A stretch of 33,205 nt of DNA, from positions 1 to 33,205 of the forward strand of contig JAEUSO010000006.1 in the NCBI GenBank assembly GCA_016788605.1, read 5' to 3'. The notes beneath the pieces were generated by a model, which was not told the origin of the DNA, did no database searches, and saw only the letters and a list, made by a program, of their open reading frames with translations. Shown one piece after another: positions 24,448 to 32,552 of the stretch. The stretch comes from Candidatus Kapaibacterium sp. Its GTDB lineage: Bacteria; Bacteroidota; Ignavibacteria; Kapaibacteriales; NICIL-2. Both the position numbers and the translations under genes were made by a program. Each line of letters begins with the position of its first letter. The stretch's first letter is position 1.

Positions 24448-25644
24448 ATGGCAGATTTATTTCAACGATGTATCGAGTTCACACGCGCCGACGAAGTAAA
24501 GGCGGCTGGTCTCTATCCCTATTTCCGACCGATTCAAGAAAATGAAGGTCCGGTGGTGCAAATAGAAGGACGGAAAATTGTGATGGCTGGCTCGAATAAC
24601 TATTTGGGTCTTACCGCCCACCCCCGCGTGAAAGAAGCCGCAATCAAGGCAATTGAAAAGTACGGAACGGGATGCTCCGGCTCGCGCTATCTGACGGGTA
24701 CGCTCGATTTGCATATCGAGTTGGAAGAGAAGCTGGCGAAGTACCTCGGCTATGAATCCGTGCTACTGTTCTCGACCGGTTATCAAACCGCGCTTGGTGT
24801 TATCAGTTCGCTTGTAAGCAAAGGCGATTACGTGATTTCCGATAAGGAGAACCACGCTTGCATTATCAACGGATGCATGCTTGCCAAAGGCGGATTCGCC
24901 GAGTTCGTGCGCTACAAACACAATGACATGGACGACCTTGAAAAAGTGCTTGCGCGGCTTCCCGAAAACGCATCAAAACTGATTGTCACCGACGGCGTGT
25001 TCTCCGTATCGGGCGAGTTTGCCGACCTGCCGCGATTACTCGACGCAGCCGAGAAATACGGTGCGCGTGTTTTGGTGGATGATGCCCATGCCACCGGCGT
25101 TGTGGGTAAGGTGGGACGCGGAACAGCAAGCCACTTCGACCTTGTGCACCGCACAGACATGACGATGGGAACGTTCTCGAAAACATTCGCGTCGCTTGGC
25201 GGATTTGTAGGCGGACCGGAGCGCGTTATCAACTATATCAAGCATCACTCGCCCGCACTCATTTTCAGCGCAAGCCCGACACCGGCATCGGTTGCTGCGG
25301 CGATGACGGCACTCGCCATTCTTGAGGAACAGCCCGGCTTGGTGGATCAACTTATCGCCAATGCCGACTATATGCGCGCCGGATTTAAGAATCTCGGATT
25401 CAATGTCTATGAAAGCCGCACTGGTATTGTACCGGTTATTGTCGGTGATGCAGAGAAAGCAATGGTGTTCTGGCGCAAACTCTATGATGCAGGTGTGTTC
25501 GTCAATGCATTTGTGCCGCCCGGCGTTCCGCCAAATATGAGCATGATGCGTACAAGCTACATGGCAACGCACGAGAAAGAGCATCTTGATTTTATTCTTG
25601 ACACATTTGCCACAGTGGGGCGCGAACTCGGCTTTATATCATAA
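24448..25644 (+). CDS. spt: Serine palmitoyltransferase-like PLP enzyme (alpha-oxoamine synthase family)
   Basis: 398 residues, normal length. Family features: LYPYFRPI near residue 22, [27 protein letters not shown], the cofactor-stacking His136 (ENHACIING), the Asp/His pair in [11 protein letters not shown] (near 208-218) and the PLP lysine Lys245 in [13 protein letters not shown]. The N-terminal YPYFR, the [10 protein letters not shown] segment and the MATHEKE end match the Bacteroides-type serine palmitoyltransferase more closely than glycine C-acetyltransferase or BioF. The enzyme condenses serine with a long acyl thioester to 3-ketosphinganine, the first step in sphingolipid synthesis. 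BioF or Kbl activity is the main alternative, but no biotin or threonine genes are nearby. AAGGA lies 11 bases upstream of the ATG. Confidence 0.85.
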   Translation: MADLFQRCIEFTRADEVKAAGLYPYFRPIQENEGPVVQIEGRKIVMAGSNNYLGLTAHPRVKEAAIKAIEKYGTGCSGSRYLTGTLDLHIELEEKLAKYLGYESVLLFSTGYQTALGVISSLVSKGDYVISDKENHACIINGCMLAKGGFAEFVRYKHNDMDDLEKVLARLPENASKLIVTDGVFSVSGEFADLPRLLDAAEKYGARVLVDDAHATGVVGKVGRGTASHFDLVHRTDMTMGTFSKTFASLGGFVGGPERVINYIKHHSPALIFSASPTPASVAAAMTALAILEEQPGLVDQLIANADYMRAGFKNLGFNVYESRTGIVPVIVGDAEKAMVFWRKLYDAGVFVNAFVPPGVPPNMSMMRTSYMATHEKEHLDFILDTFATVGRELGFIS

Positions 25645-25671
25645 GCTACAGTTGCTCCAACAGCACACTTT

Positions 25672-25702
25672 AAACGCTGCATCTTTTGATGTGGCGTTTT
25701 TT
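25672..25702 (+). terminator. Intrinsic terminator after the serine palmitoyltransferase gene
   Basis: AAACGC-T-GCATC pairs with GATGT-G-GCGTTT around a TTTT loop and is followed by a run of six T residues. It lies 28 bases after the stop and overlaps the last codon of the convergent glycosyltransferase gene by two bases. On the minus strand only a weak UUU follows. Confidence 0.75.
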
Positions 25703-26987
25703 ATTTCTTCCCGGATTCCCGCTGTTCCACCAACCTCCGGTAGAATTGTGTGATGCGTGTATTGATTGTTTCGGCGGCATATTCTTCTTTAATCAACATT
25801 GCGGCATTCGTCCGCAGCCGTTCCGCCAAGCCGGGTTCGCGGGCAATGCGGATAATCGCGGCGGCAAACTCCCCTGCTGTCGAGGCAACAAGTACGTGTT
25901 CGTTGTGGCGGGCAAGGATACCCTGAACGCCGAGCGGTGTTGTGACAATCACATTACCAGAAGCCAAGCCCTCAATGATTTTCACCCTCATGCCGCCGCC
26001 CGAAAAGATAGGCACAATCATAATGTTGCGGCTTTGCATGAAACCATACGCATCGTTTGTATCGCCGAGTACAGCTATATTTTTTCCTTCGATATGCCGC
26101 ATACCATAATCGCCAATACTATATGAAGTATCATATTCAGTAGGAATATTCCTTCCCACTAACTCAAACACAAGGTCGGGTGCTTCGCGGCGAACCGCCT
26201 GCCACACATTCTCGATGAACCATTCCACCGCCTGCCGGTTAGGCATCCAGCCCAAATCGCCCAAGTGAAACACTGAATCAGGCATTCGCTCAATGTGACG
26301 CGGCGCATACGTATCCTGTTCAATTCCCGTGGGGGCAAGCAGACACCGTTCGGGCGGGAGAAAGGTTGTGAAGTACTCGCGGTCGTCGGGCGTAACGGCA
26401 ATCAGCGCATCAATACGTTTGAGTGTGTCAATCTCGAACCGCTTGTAGCGTGCGGTTTGCAAGCGCAAGTACGATTTCTTCAATGGATTTTTTTCTGCAT
26501 CCGCCACAGTTTGCCATAGTTGATGCTCCACATTCGGAGCGCGAAGAACAACCGCAGCACGGGAGTATTTACGCAACGTTTCCAGATACACCGCCATGTG
26601 GATTCCTTCAATATGAATCACATCATAATCATGCTCCGCAAGATGCTTGTGAAGCATTGCGCGAAAGGCGGGAACATCGAACCGCGCAACCTGATAGGAT
26701 TGCTTCGAGAAGAGATTCTTCAACGCTCCAAGCGGCGTTACAGCCGAATCCACATCCATTGTGTGCAGCGTAATGCGCTTCGTGAACTCATCCCCAAGCG
26801 ATGCAATATCCACATAGTGTTTTCGGGTATTGAACGCCAGCATTGTAACGCTATTGCCTTCGTCGGCAAAGCCCTTCGCCACCTGATACGCACCAATCGA
26901 GCCGCCGTCGTTGGGTGGGTACGTGACGCGGTTGCAGAGGATGAGAATTCTGAGACCCTGCTGAGCAGGCGATGAGTGAGTTATCAT
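25701..26987 (-). CDS. Glycosyltransferase, family 4-like (GT-B fold)
   Basis: 428 residues from the ATG at 26987 (MITHSSPAQQGLRILIL). The open frame extends upstream, but those residues are not protein-like and overlap the intergenic gap. The N-terminal half shows the donor-lacking acceptor lobe start LRILILCNRVTYPPNDGG, typical of sugar transferases that act on cell-surface glycans. The C-terminal half has FHLGDLGWMPNRQAVEWF, FELVGRN, VPIFSGGGMRVKIIEGLASG and TPLGVQGI, with the glutamate of the EGLASG motif as in retaining GT4 enzymes. The substrate cannot be told. It follows the EamA transporter gene by 71 bases on the same strand. Confidence 0.88.
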   Translation of the reverse strand: MITHSSPAQQGLRILILCNRVTYPPNDGGSIGAYQVAKGFADEGNSVTMLAFNTRKHYVDIASLGDEFTKRITLHTMDVDSAVTPLGALKNLFSKQSYQVARFDVPAFRAMLHKHLAEHDYDVIHIEGIHMAVYLETLRKYSRAAVVLRAPNVEHQLWQTVADAEKNPLKKSYLRLQTARYKRFEIDTLKRIDALIAVTPDDREYFTTFLPPERCLLAPTGIEQDTYAPRHIERMPDSVFHLGDLGWMPNRQAVEWFIENVWQAVRREAPDLVFELVGRNIPTEYDTSYSIGDYGMRHIEGKNIAVLGDTNDAYGFMQSRNIMIVPIFSGGGMRVKIIEGLASGNVIVTTPLGVQGILARHNEHVLVASTAGEFAAAIIRIAREPGLAERLRTNAAMLIKEEYAAETINTRITQFYRRLVEQRESGKK

Positions 26988-27058
26988 ACAATATGTTAGG
27001 ATACTATTGCCAGATTCTTCGATGATACGTATGAAATCTACGTTGTGAATGCCCTTCC

Positions 27059-27940
27059 CTACACCACCGGTGTTTCGGTTTGTGTCCGCGCTCCGGTAAC
27101 GCCGCGCAGCAATACAGCTGCAAGAACTATACATCCGCCAATCAATGGCAGAGTGCCGGGCGTTTCACCAATGGCAAGCATCACCCACAGCGGACTTAGC
27201 ACCGGCTCAAGCATGGTTAGCAACACGCCTTCCAATGCCGTGGCATGGCGGAGTGCGCGTGCGTAGAGGATATACGGAATCCCGATTTGCACAACACCGA
27301 GCAACACAAGATACAGCCACTCGCTCTGTGTGGGCGGCTCGCCCGCCAGCATGAAGGGAATACCGATAAGCGCAGTAAGCAGATTCCCAAGCAGCAGCGA
27401 CTCTAACGGCGAGCTGTCCTTTTGCTTGCGAACGAACAATGCCATCCATCCCATCGTTACGCCACTGAGCAAGGCAAGTACAATTCCAAGCAGATTGTCG
27501 TTGCTGAGTTTATCAAAAAAGAACAACGCAATGCCGCACATCACAACAAGCGTTGTCAGTACGTCCGCCGTCCGCAGCCGTTCGTGCAGAAACCATGCAC
27601 CGAACACTGCCACATATACCGGCGCGGTGTATTGCAACACGATTGCATTGGCATTGGTGGTAAAACTGTTCGCCGCCACATAGAGCGAGACCGTAGCCGC
27701 GTAGCAGAGCGCGCCGCCAATCTGGTGTGTATCGAACCGGAACACGGGCTTTCGCCGCAGCACCACACGGAAATAGGCATAGATGGTTGCCGATGCGATA
27801 ACACTCCGCATTCCCGCAAGCGCAAGCGGATGCCACGTGACGGACTTAATAAGCACACCGCCCAAACTCCACAGCAGCGCGGTGGTAAGCAATAAAATAA
27901 TGGCTGTACGATGATGGCTCTTCTCCGTGCCGCTTGTCAT
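27059..27940 (-). CDS. EamA/DMT-family transporter
   Basis: 293 residues from the inner ATG at 27940 (MTSGTEKSHHRTAIILLL); an upstream ATG at 27988 overlaps a terminator and is unlikely. The protein is almost wholly membrane, about ten helices in two EamA repeats. Repeat one: ALLWSLGGVLIKSV, then AAANSFTTNANAIVLQYTAP-like SFTTNANAIVLQYTAP and VYVAVFGAWFLHERL. Repeat two: VTMGWMALFVRKQ, then YARALRHATALEGVLLTML, EPVLSPLWVMLAIGE and IGGCIVLAAVLL. The family exports or imports small metabolites, often amino acids or nucleotide sugars; the substrate is unknown. It is likely cotranscribed with the glycosyltransferase gene. Confidence 0.9.
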   Translation of the reverse strand: MTSGTEKSHHRTAIILLLTTALLWSLGGVLIKSVTWHPLALAGMRSVIASATIYAYFRVVLRRKPVFRFDTHQIGGALCYAATVSLYVAANSFTTNANAIVLQYTAPVYVAVFGAWFLHERLRTADVLTTLVVMCGIALFFFDKLSNDNLLGIVLALLSGVTMGWMALFVRKQKDSSPLESLLLGNLLTALIGIPFMLAGEPPTQSEWLYLVLLGVVQIGIPYILYARALRHATALEGVLLTMLEPVLSPLWVMLAIGETPGTLPLIGGCIVLAAVLLRGVTGARTQTETPVV

Positions 27941-27963
27941 GGATTCATCCCCAATCTGTGGTA

Positions 27964-27998
27964 TAAAAAAGCCCGATGCACAGATCATGCACCGGGCT
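27964..27998 (-). terminator. Intrinsic terminator of the PBCV-adaptor gene
   Basis: On the minus strand AGCCCGGTGCA pairs with TGCATCGGGCT through 11 positions including one G-U. The loop is seven bases and six U residues follow. It lies 23 bases after the stop of the gene ending at 28021 and just upstream of the chosen EamA start. Confidence 0.88.
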
Positions 27999-28020
27999 GC
28001 GAGTCCATTGTGAACAATTC

Positions 28021-28365
28021 TTATTTGTCTTTGATGTATTGCTTTTTGCCGCTTGCGCTGAGTGTGTACCGTCCGCCGCGAGGTCCTTCGTAAATCTCTT
28101 TGCCATCCGCTGTTTTGCCAACAACCTTATCTTTTGCATCCTTCATATCCGACTTTGCTTCTTTCATATCCTTTTTCGCTTCTTTCATATCCGCTTTATC
28201 ACCTTCCTTCTTTGCTTCCTTCATCTCCTTCTTTGCTTCCTTCATGTCCTTTTTTGCTTCCTTCATATCCTGCTTTGCCTCTTTCATCTCTTTTTTCGCG
28301 CCTTGGGCAAAGGACAATGACGCTGCAAACACAAGGCACATCAGTGCCGAAACAAACATTTTCAT
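28021..28365 (-). CDS. Exported repetitive protein with PBCV basic adaptor-like tail
   Basis: 114 residues from the ATG at 28365 (MKMFVSALMCLVFAASLSFA), a clear signal peptide; ATGs at 28377 and 28419 are less suitable. The middle consists of about nine repeats of a 7-residue unit (MKEAKKD, MKEAKKE and variants), predicted to form a highly charged helix or coiled coil. The last 35 residues (VVGKTADGKEIYEGPRGGRY, then TLSASGKKQYI) match the PBCV-specific basic adaptor domain, in which a G..IY.GPRGG.Y motif is followed by GKK.YI. Function of that domain in bacteria is not established. An own terminator shows it is monocistronic. Confidence 0.85.
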   Translation of the reverse strand: MKMFVSALMCLVFAASLSFAQGAKKEMKEAKQDMKEAKKDMKEAKKEMKEAKKEGDKADMKEAKKDMKEAKSDMKDAKDKVVGKTADGKEIYEGPRGGRYTLSASGKKQYIKDK

Positions 28366-28501
28366 AACTGTTCCCATAAAGATTAAATGAATGTACTCGG
28401 GCGGATACCGCTTTGGCAACGCCCTTTACTGCGAACATACACACGCACCCCGACGGATGCAAGGGGAAAAACACCATAACCTGACATGAATAAAAATTCT
28501 T

Positions 28502-28529
28502 TTGCACGCTTCAACGACGGCAGTATTTT
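28502..28529 (+). promoter_or_regulatory. Possible promoter of the tRNA-Leu gene
   Basis: TTGCAC (28502-28507) and TATTTT (28524-28529) are spaced by 16 bases, close to a sigma-70 type pattern. They lie about 60 bases before the tRNA. The match is moderate and unsupported by other data. Confidence 0.3.
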
Positions 28530-28589
28530 TGCGTCCCCTCGTCGCAGAGGGTGGCGGCAAAAACCGCATACCCCGCGACACACCAAACT

Positions 28590-28674
28590 GCGGAAGTGGC
28601 GAAATTGGCAGACGCACCATCTTGAGGGGGTGGCGCCGCGAGGCGTGCGGGTTCAAGTCCCGCCTTCCGCACCA
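28590..28674 (+). tRNA. tRNA-Leu (GAG)
   Basis: 85 bases including an encoded CCA. The acceptor stem GCGGAAG (28590-28596) pairs with CTTCCGC (28664-28670). The D-loop contains TTGGCAGA. The anticodon stem CCATC/GGTGG encloses loop TTGAGGG, giving anticodon GAG that reads CUC/CUU leucine codons. A long variable arm (CGCC/GGCG) confirms a class II tRNA. The T-arm is GCGGG-TTCAAGT-CCCGC. Confidence 0.97.
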
Positions 28675-28687
28675 ACTGCCTGTATAG

Positions 28688-28720
28688 ACCCTGTCAAATC
28701 ATTGATTTGCAGGGTTTTTT
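28688..28720 (+). terminator. Intrinsic terminator after tRNA-Leu
   Basis: ACCCTG (28688-28693) plus CAAAT pair with ATTTG plus CAGGGT across a small loop, with one bulged T. Six T residues follow. It sits 13 bases past the tRNA and closes its transcription unit. Confidence 0.8.
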
Positions 28721-29018
28721 GTTTACATGCATACACAGTGCATACACTTCCATGCTTCATTATGCTTACAAGTATTATGTGTACTGTGTTTTAGTATGGC
28801 AACGTAGCATATATGAATACAGCTTTTAAGATATTCTCATTCGCTCGCATATAATTCGCTATTGTGTAATACATGTATGATGCTGTCACCCTCTTCAAAA
28901 AATTTCATCCCCGAACTGAAATGAAAAAGGCATGGGGGTGGATGTCCGTAACGAAAAGTTCAACGTAAGCTCATGTAAGAAGCACTACTATTTCACGTTG
29001 TGATTTTGTGGTAGCTTT
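28721..29018. other. Intergenic region without a gene
   Basis: About 300 AT-rich bases between the tRNA terminator and the stop of the membrane-protein gene. No coding frame is supported. A 9-base direct repeat TGCATACAC occurs at 28728-28736 and 28739-28747. No clear integrase site or terminator is seen. Confidence 0.5.
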
Positions 29019-29651
29019 TTATTCTGCCAATGATATTTTTTTTCTTTTGAATCGAAGATACATTTGATACATCAGCTTCATGCAAGCATTTGCCATCTGG
29101 TAAAAAATTATGAAGTCAAGGAGTACAAATATCATGAATGGAACTTCTTTGTAAGTATCAGTTGGAAGTTGTATAAGTACTTCTAATAGTTCACCAAATG
29201 ACCTGATGGTAAACAAGATTATATTTAATGGCGAAGTATCACCAAAGTAAAATGCTGGGAGTGTACCAACAGCCAGTACTAAAAAAATGATTGCGGTCTG
29301 ACCTACAAGATACCAAAAGGCAATTAGTGCACTACGGAATTCCACATATCGTAGAATACCATACAACCATACAAGTGGAATTAGTATCAGAAATCCAATA
29401 CCGGAATTAGGATATGGATCGCGTGGATTTGTAGATTCTTTATGCTCTGATGTTAAAAATAAGAGAATACTAAGCGTAACGACGATAGTACTAAGAACCA
29501 CTGTCTCTATCAACACTATAGTAAACGGACTAACCCCCTCCCGTTTATATGTGGCATTACACAATAAAGCAATCATTTGGTGCCATTGATCTTTTCTTTG
29601 TTGTTTCCATGCTTCATATTGTGTTTTGCTCTTTCTTAGATATTCCAGCAT
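29019..29651 (-). CDS. Membrane protein of unknown function
   Basis: 210 residues. A basic amphipathic N-terminus (MLEYLRKSKTQYEAWKQQRK) precedes four or five hydrophobic segments: VLIETVVLSTIVVTLSILLF, GIGFLILIPLVWLYGILRYV, LIAFWYLVGQTAIIFLVLAV, a loop with PLNIILFTIRSFGELLEVLI, and FMIFVLLDFIIFYQMANACM. The tail is basic (LRFKRKKISLAE). I recognise no family. Base composition looks clearly more AT-rich than the host genes to the left, which may mark recent acquisition. It lies 35 bases after the T9SS-targeted gene on the same strand, so it may be cotranscribed. The topology suggests an inner-membrane protein. Confidence 0.7.
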   Translation of the reverse strand: MLEYLRKSKTQYEAWKQQRKDQWHQMIALLCNATYKREGVSPFTIVLIETVVLSTIVVTLSILLFLTSEHKESTNPRDPYPNSGIGFLILIPLVWLYGILRYVEFRSALIAFWYLVGQTAIIFLVLAVGTLPAFYFGDTSPLNIILFTIRSFGELLEVLIQLPTDTYKEVPFMIFVLLDFIIFYQMANACMKLMYQMYLRFKRKKISLAE

Positions 29652-29686
29652 GATCGAATCCCCTTACAATAAGAATGCCCTTCCCC

Positions 29687-31636
29687 CTACCGCACCACGC
29701 TTACCAAGCACTTCACCGGTGCGGTTGCGCCGCGCAAGGTGATGGACACAACATACACGCCTGCCGATAAACCGCTTGTGTTGATGCGTGTAGTTGCGCC
29801 GCTGTTTTGCTCAATGCCGCGAAGGTCGGTCAGCGTGATACTTGTTGCTTCCGCATCGGCGGGTAACGAGACCGTGATGAAGTCCGTTGCGGGGTTGGGT
29901 GTGATAATGATGCGACCCGCTTCCGTCTCCACAACCGATGTGGTTTCTTCCGTTGTGAACCGCCATGTGTCCGACCACACGCCCGCGCCCAATGCACCGA
30001 TTGCACGAACCTGCCACAAGTATGATGTCTTCGGTTCGGCGGTGATGCTGCGCGATAATGCGGTTACACTGCTGTCATCAACTACCACCGTTTGGTCGGC
30101 GGTCTTTTTTACCACCACGTGATACTTCTCGGCATTGACATCGCCCTGCCACACAAGGTTTGTTGCCACAGGTTGCGATTGGCTGTTATCCGGCGGCGCG
30201 CTGAGTTTGAGCTTTGCTGGGACTTGCGGCGCAGTGGTGAACGACCATGTTTCCGACCATGGACTTGCCAACTTTCCATACCGTGTTCGTGAACGCCAAT
30301 AGTACGTAGTGTTAGGTTGCAGTGCGTTTATACGACGCTGTGATGTGCGAATACCGGTATCCAAACGCACATTGGCTGTAAAGTCGGACGTTGTGGATAG
30401 TTGCATATCGAATCCCGTAAATCGGGGTTCCGCCGACCACGCTACATCCACCCTCTCGGATAACTGCTTAACCGACTTATTCGGCGGCTGCGACAGCACA
30501 GGCACGGAGAGTTCAGTCGTGCTGCGTTTGGTTTTGTAGATACCATTGCCAAGTGAACCGACGTATAAAAATCCCGATGTATCAACACACATACTCACGA
30601 GATAATTATTACCCACGCCGTTTGTGTCTATCGCTGTTTCCATCGTTGCGTAGTTGAATATCCGGACACCCCGGAATTTTGTGTGATACACATCGCCCAT
30701 ATAATTCGCACACAGATCCCATGTTAAAGGATTTTCATCATAGGGTATTATGTATCTCTCACCTACTTTCCAAACAGTATCACCCAAATTACTATTTTTT
30801 CCATACAGTTGTAATTGAGCGGCAAACCGTGTCCCTGTACTGTCTCGGCAGTATGCGGTAATATCATCTATTTCACGCTCTATGCCAACCTTCCATGTCC
30901 TGCATCCATCCTTCGAGGTATGGATATTGTATTGGGCATAACAGTACATTTCTTTCGTACGCCTGTCATATTCACAAAACGTATGTGGCACTCCACCTAC
31001 TGCTGCAATCTTCGGTATCGTTTCCCATCGCTTCCCATAATCCGACGACCGGTAAATCTGACCAATAACCGTTGATGCAAAGAGTGTGTCCTTTTCACCA
31101 GCCACTATATCACGAATCTCGTTCACTTGATTTGAATCACTTCTTAGTGTCCATGTGTCGCCATTATCTGTCGAGGCATAGATATTATATCGTGTTGAAA
31201 CAAGCAAATCGCCGCGATGCAATCGTGCGAATCCCAACACATACTGATCTCGAAATTCTTGACTAACTTTCTTCCAAACCGTACCGCCATCCGACGATGA
31301 ATAAAAACCGTTACCCGTTACAGCAAAGAGCTTCCCGGACGGTGCATCATTGTAGAAGTTAAAGACGTATGGATTCATAAGCCCGGTCGAACTGCTTGTC
31401 CATGTTACGCCATTATCAGTCGTCCTGTGAACACTGCCACCGAACGAACCAGCCCATATACTGCCATCGGAGTGTCGCATGAGACGGGTGATATTTTTGT
31501 CTTGCAGTGATGAAGAGTATTGAAAATTTCCTCCGCGTTCCTTTTTTGTACAGAAGTAGCAAATACTATTGTAAATTCCAAAATTATTTGTTTTCTTCTG
31601 TACCCAAAACAAGCTAAAAACAAAGAACCATTCCAA
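29687..31636 (-). CDS. T9SS-targeted beta-propeller/fibronectin III protein, 5' end probably lost
   Basis: Coding character is clear from about 31500 leftward. Residues from SLQDKNITRLMRHSDGSIWA onward are repeats of sortilin/BNR type (TTDNGVTW, SSDGGTVW, STDNGDTW, SSDYGKRW), forming a partial beta-propeller. Two fibronectin type III-like domains follow, each ending WS(E/D)TW(S/R)FTT. The last 75 residues are a T9SS type A sorting domain (ITPNPATDFITVSLP, TSGLSAGVYVVSI). The frame upstream of 31500 is AT-rich, begins at a TTG (31636) and gives no signal peptide, which a T9SS substrate must have. The real start is therefore missing or shifted. The Mu-like element end lies within about 100 bases, so truncation by insertion is likely. 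Treat it as a probable pseudogene. Confidence 0.72.
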   Translation of the reverse strand: MEWFFVFSLFWVQKKTNNFGIYNSICYFCTKKERGGNFQYSSSLQDKNITRLMRHSDGSIWAGSFGGSVHRTTDNGVTWTSSSTGLMNPYVFNFYNDAPSGKLFAVTGNGFYSSSDGGTVWKKVSQEFRDQYVLGFARLHRGDLLVSTRYNIYASTDNGDTWTLRSDSNQVNEIRDIVAGEKDTLFASTVIGQIYRSSDYGKRWETIPKIAAVGGVPHTFCEYDRRTKEMYCYAQYNIHTSKDGCRTWKVGIEREIDDITAYCRDSTGTRFAAQLQLYGKNSNLGDTVWKVGERYIIPYDENPLTWDLCANYMGDVYHTKFRGVRIFNYATMETAIDTNGVGNNYLVSMCVDTSGFLYVGSLGNGIYKTKRSTTELSVPVLSQPPNKSVKQLSERVDVAWSAEPRFTGFDMQLSTTSDFTANVRLDTGIRTSQRRINALQPNTTYYWRSRTRYGKLASPWSETWSFTTAPQVPAKLKLSAPPDNSQSQPVATNLVWQGDVNAEKYHVVVKKTADQTVVVDDSSVTALSRSITAEPKTSYLWQVRAIGALGAGVWSDTWRFTTEETTSVVETEAGRIIITPNPATDFITVSLPADAEATSITLTDLRGIEQNSGATTRINTSGLSAGVYVVSITLRGATAPVKCLVSVVR

Positions 31637-31700
31637 AATTAAGTTAGTGTAGGTATAACGGACATTGTGATATTTTGGTTTTTGGTGCGGTTGGGTTGTC

Positions 31701-31765
31701 GTTTCGCGGGACAGTTGGGACAGTTGGGACAGGTTGTATGCCGTTTCGTGGGACAGTTGGGACAG
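31701..31765 (+). repeat. Clustered GGGACAG repeats at the element end, likely transposase-binding sites
   Basis: Two near-identical 23-base units start at 31701 and 31743, each beginning GTTTCG(C/T)GGGACAG. Within them GGGACAG recurs at 31708, 31717 and 31726, and again at 31750 and 31759, always nine bases apart inside a group. The two groups are offset by 42 bases, roughly four helical turns. Such arrays at the end of a transposable phage usually bind the transposase. Confidence 0.7.
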
Positions 31766-31789
31766 GTTATTTTTAGAATGACAGGGTAT

Positions 31790-32224
31790 TTATGTAAAGC
31801 TACTCGGGCGGTTTATCGTTGTATGCTCTTCTTGTTCGGCAACTTTCTGGAAATGCGGGTGTACTGTCAATGTGTCAGCGACAAGCAAGGTCAGTTTGTT
31901 CTCGCTCAATTCCTTTTCCTTCTTATCTATGAGCGCCTGTATGGTTGCCGACATGGTGCGTAGCGTGCGGAGTTCCTCTTCGTCGGATTCTACTATTTTC
32001 TTTATCTGTAATCGGTGTTCGCGTAACTCTTCAATCTTCTTATCTGTGTCGTCGGTTGAGTACCCTAATTGGCGAAGCCGCTCCCTAATTGCTGGACCAA
32101 ATGGTATAACTCCCTTCCTGTATTGGCTAACAGTAGGTGCGGACACGCCTAGTGCTTCTGCTGCTGTTTTAGCAGAACCCATGTCGGCAATAAACCTTTC
32201 AAGTATTTCTATTTCCTTAACCAC
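31790..32224 (-). CDS. Phage repressor-like HTH protein with coiled-coil tail
   Basis: 144 residues from a GTG at 32224. The N-terminus is an XRE/Cro-type helix-turn-helix (FIADMGSAKTAAEALGVSAP, then TVSQYRKGVIPFGP). Residues about 58-118 are a long charged helix (KKIEELREHRLQIKKIVESD and onward) suited to dimerisation. Reading away from the other early genes, it occupies the position of the Mu c repressor. No protease-like LexA domain is present. Its binding site is probably the inverted repeat in the divergent gap next to it. Whether it represses lytic transposition is inferred from position. Confidence 0.75.
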   Translation of the reverse strand: MVKEIEILERFIADMGSAKTAAEALGVSAPTVSQYRKGVIPFGPAIRERLRQLGYSTDDTDKKIEELREHRLQIKKIVESDEEELRTLRTMSATIQALIDKKEKELSENKLTLLVADTLTVHPHFQKVAEQEEHTTINRPSSFT

Positions 32225-32249
32225 GATGTGGATAAATAATTAGATGAAA

Positions 32250-32278
32250 CCTAAAATTTCCCTTGCTTGGAAATTAGG
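32250..32278. promoter_or_regulatory. Operator-like inverted repeat between the divergent phage regulators
   Basis: AATTTCC (32255-32261) and GGAAATT (32269-32275) are perfect inverted arms around a 7-base spacer, with CCTA and TAGG flanking outside. It lies in the 109-base gap between the repressor-like gene and the Ner/Cro-like gene, where operators of Mu-type switches sit. Confidence 0.45.
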
Positions 32279-32333
32279 CGTTACCTATTTTCGCTGTGTA
32301 ATTATTGTATAACAAATATAACACGGAGGCAGT

Positions 32334-32552
32334 ATGCCAAAGGTGAGTAATACTACGGATGGGTTTGACCCGCGTGTACTATCGAGAAACCCGTATCGAG
32401 GGATAATTCTACAGATAGCCAGAGAGACGGGGGTGACGTATCCATGTGTGTGGGGTAAGTTAAACCGCTTGCACCCAAATCCTGATACAGTTCGACGCGC
32501 GCAAGAGATCATGCGCGAGCGTGATGCACAATTAGCGGGAGCGGCAGCATGA
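32334..32552 (+). CDS. Small Ner/Cro-like DNA-binding protein
   Basis: 72 residues. A strong GGAGG four bases upstream of the ATG sets the start. A putative helix-turn-helix is seen in ILQIARETGVTYPCVWGKLN, followed by a basic helix (PDTVRRAQEIMRERDAQLAG). The size and place, between a divergent repressor and the transposase, match Mu Ner, which damps early transcription. Sequence kinship to Ner is not certain. Its TGA overlaps the next ATG (ATGA), so the two are translationally coupled. Confidence 0.7.
   Translation: MPKVSNTTDGFDPRVLSRNPYRGIILQIARETGVTYPCVWGKLNRLHPNPDTVRRAQEIMRERDAQLAGAAA

Noticed and set aside
28590-28720. tRNA-Leu as attachment site of an integrative element
   Set aside because: No integrase gene and no second copy of the tRNA 3' end is visible in the window, and the right-hand element looks transposition-based.
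28728-28747. Iteron-like repeat marking an origin
   Set aside because: Only two 9-base copies, without an AT-rich melting region or replication gene nearby.
31701-31765. CRISPR-like array
   Set aside because: Units are too short, phased nine bases apart, without unique spacers, and no cas genes are near.
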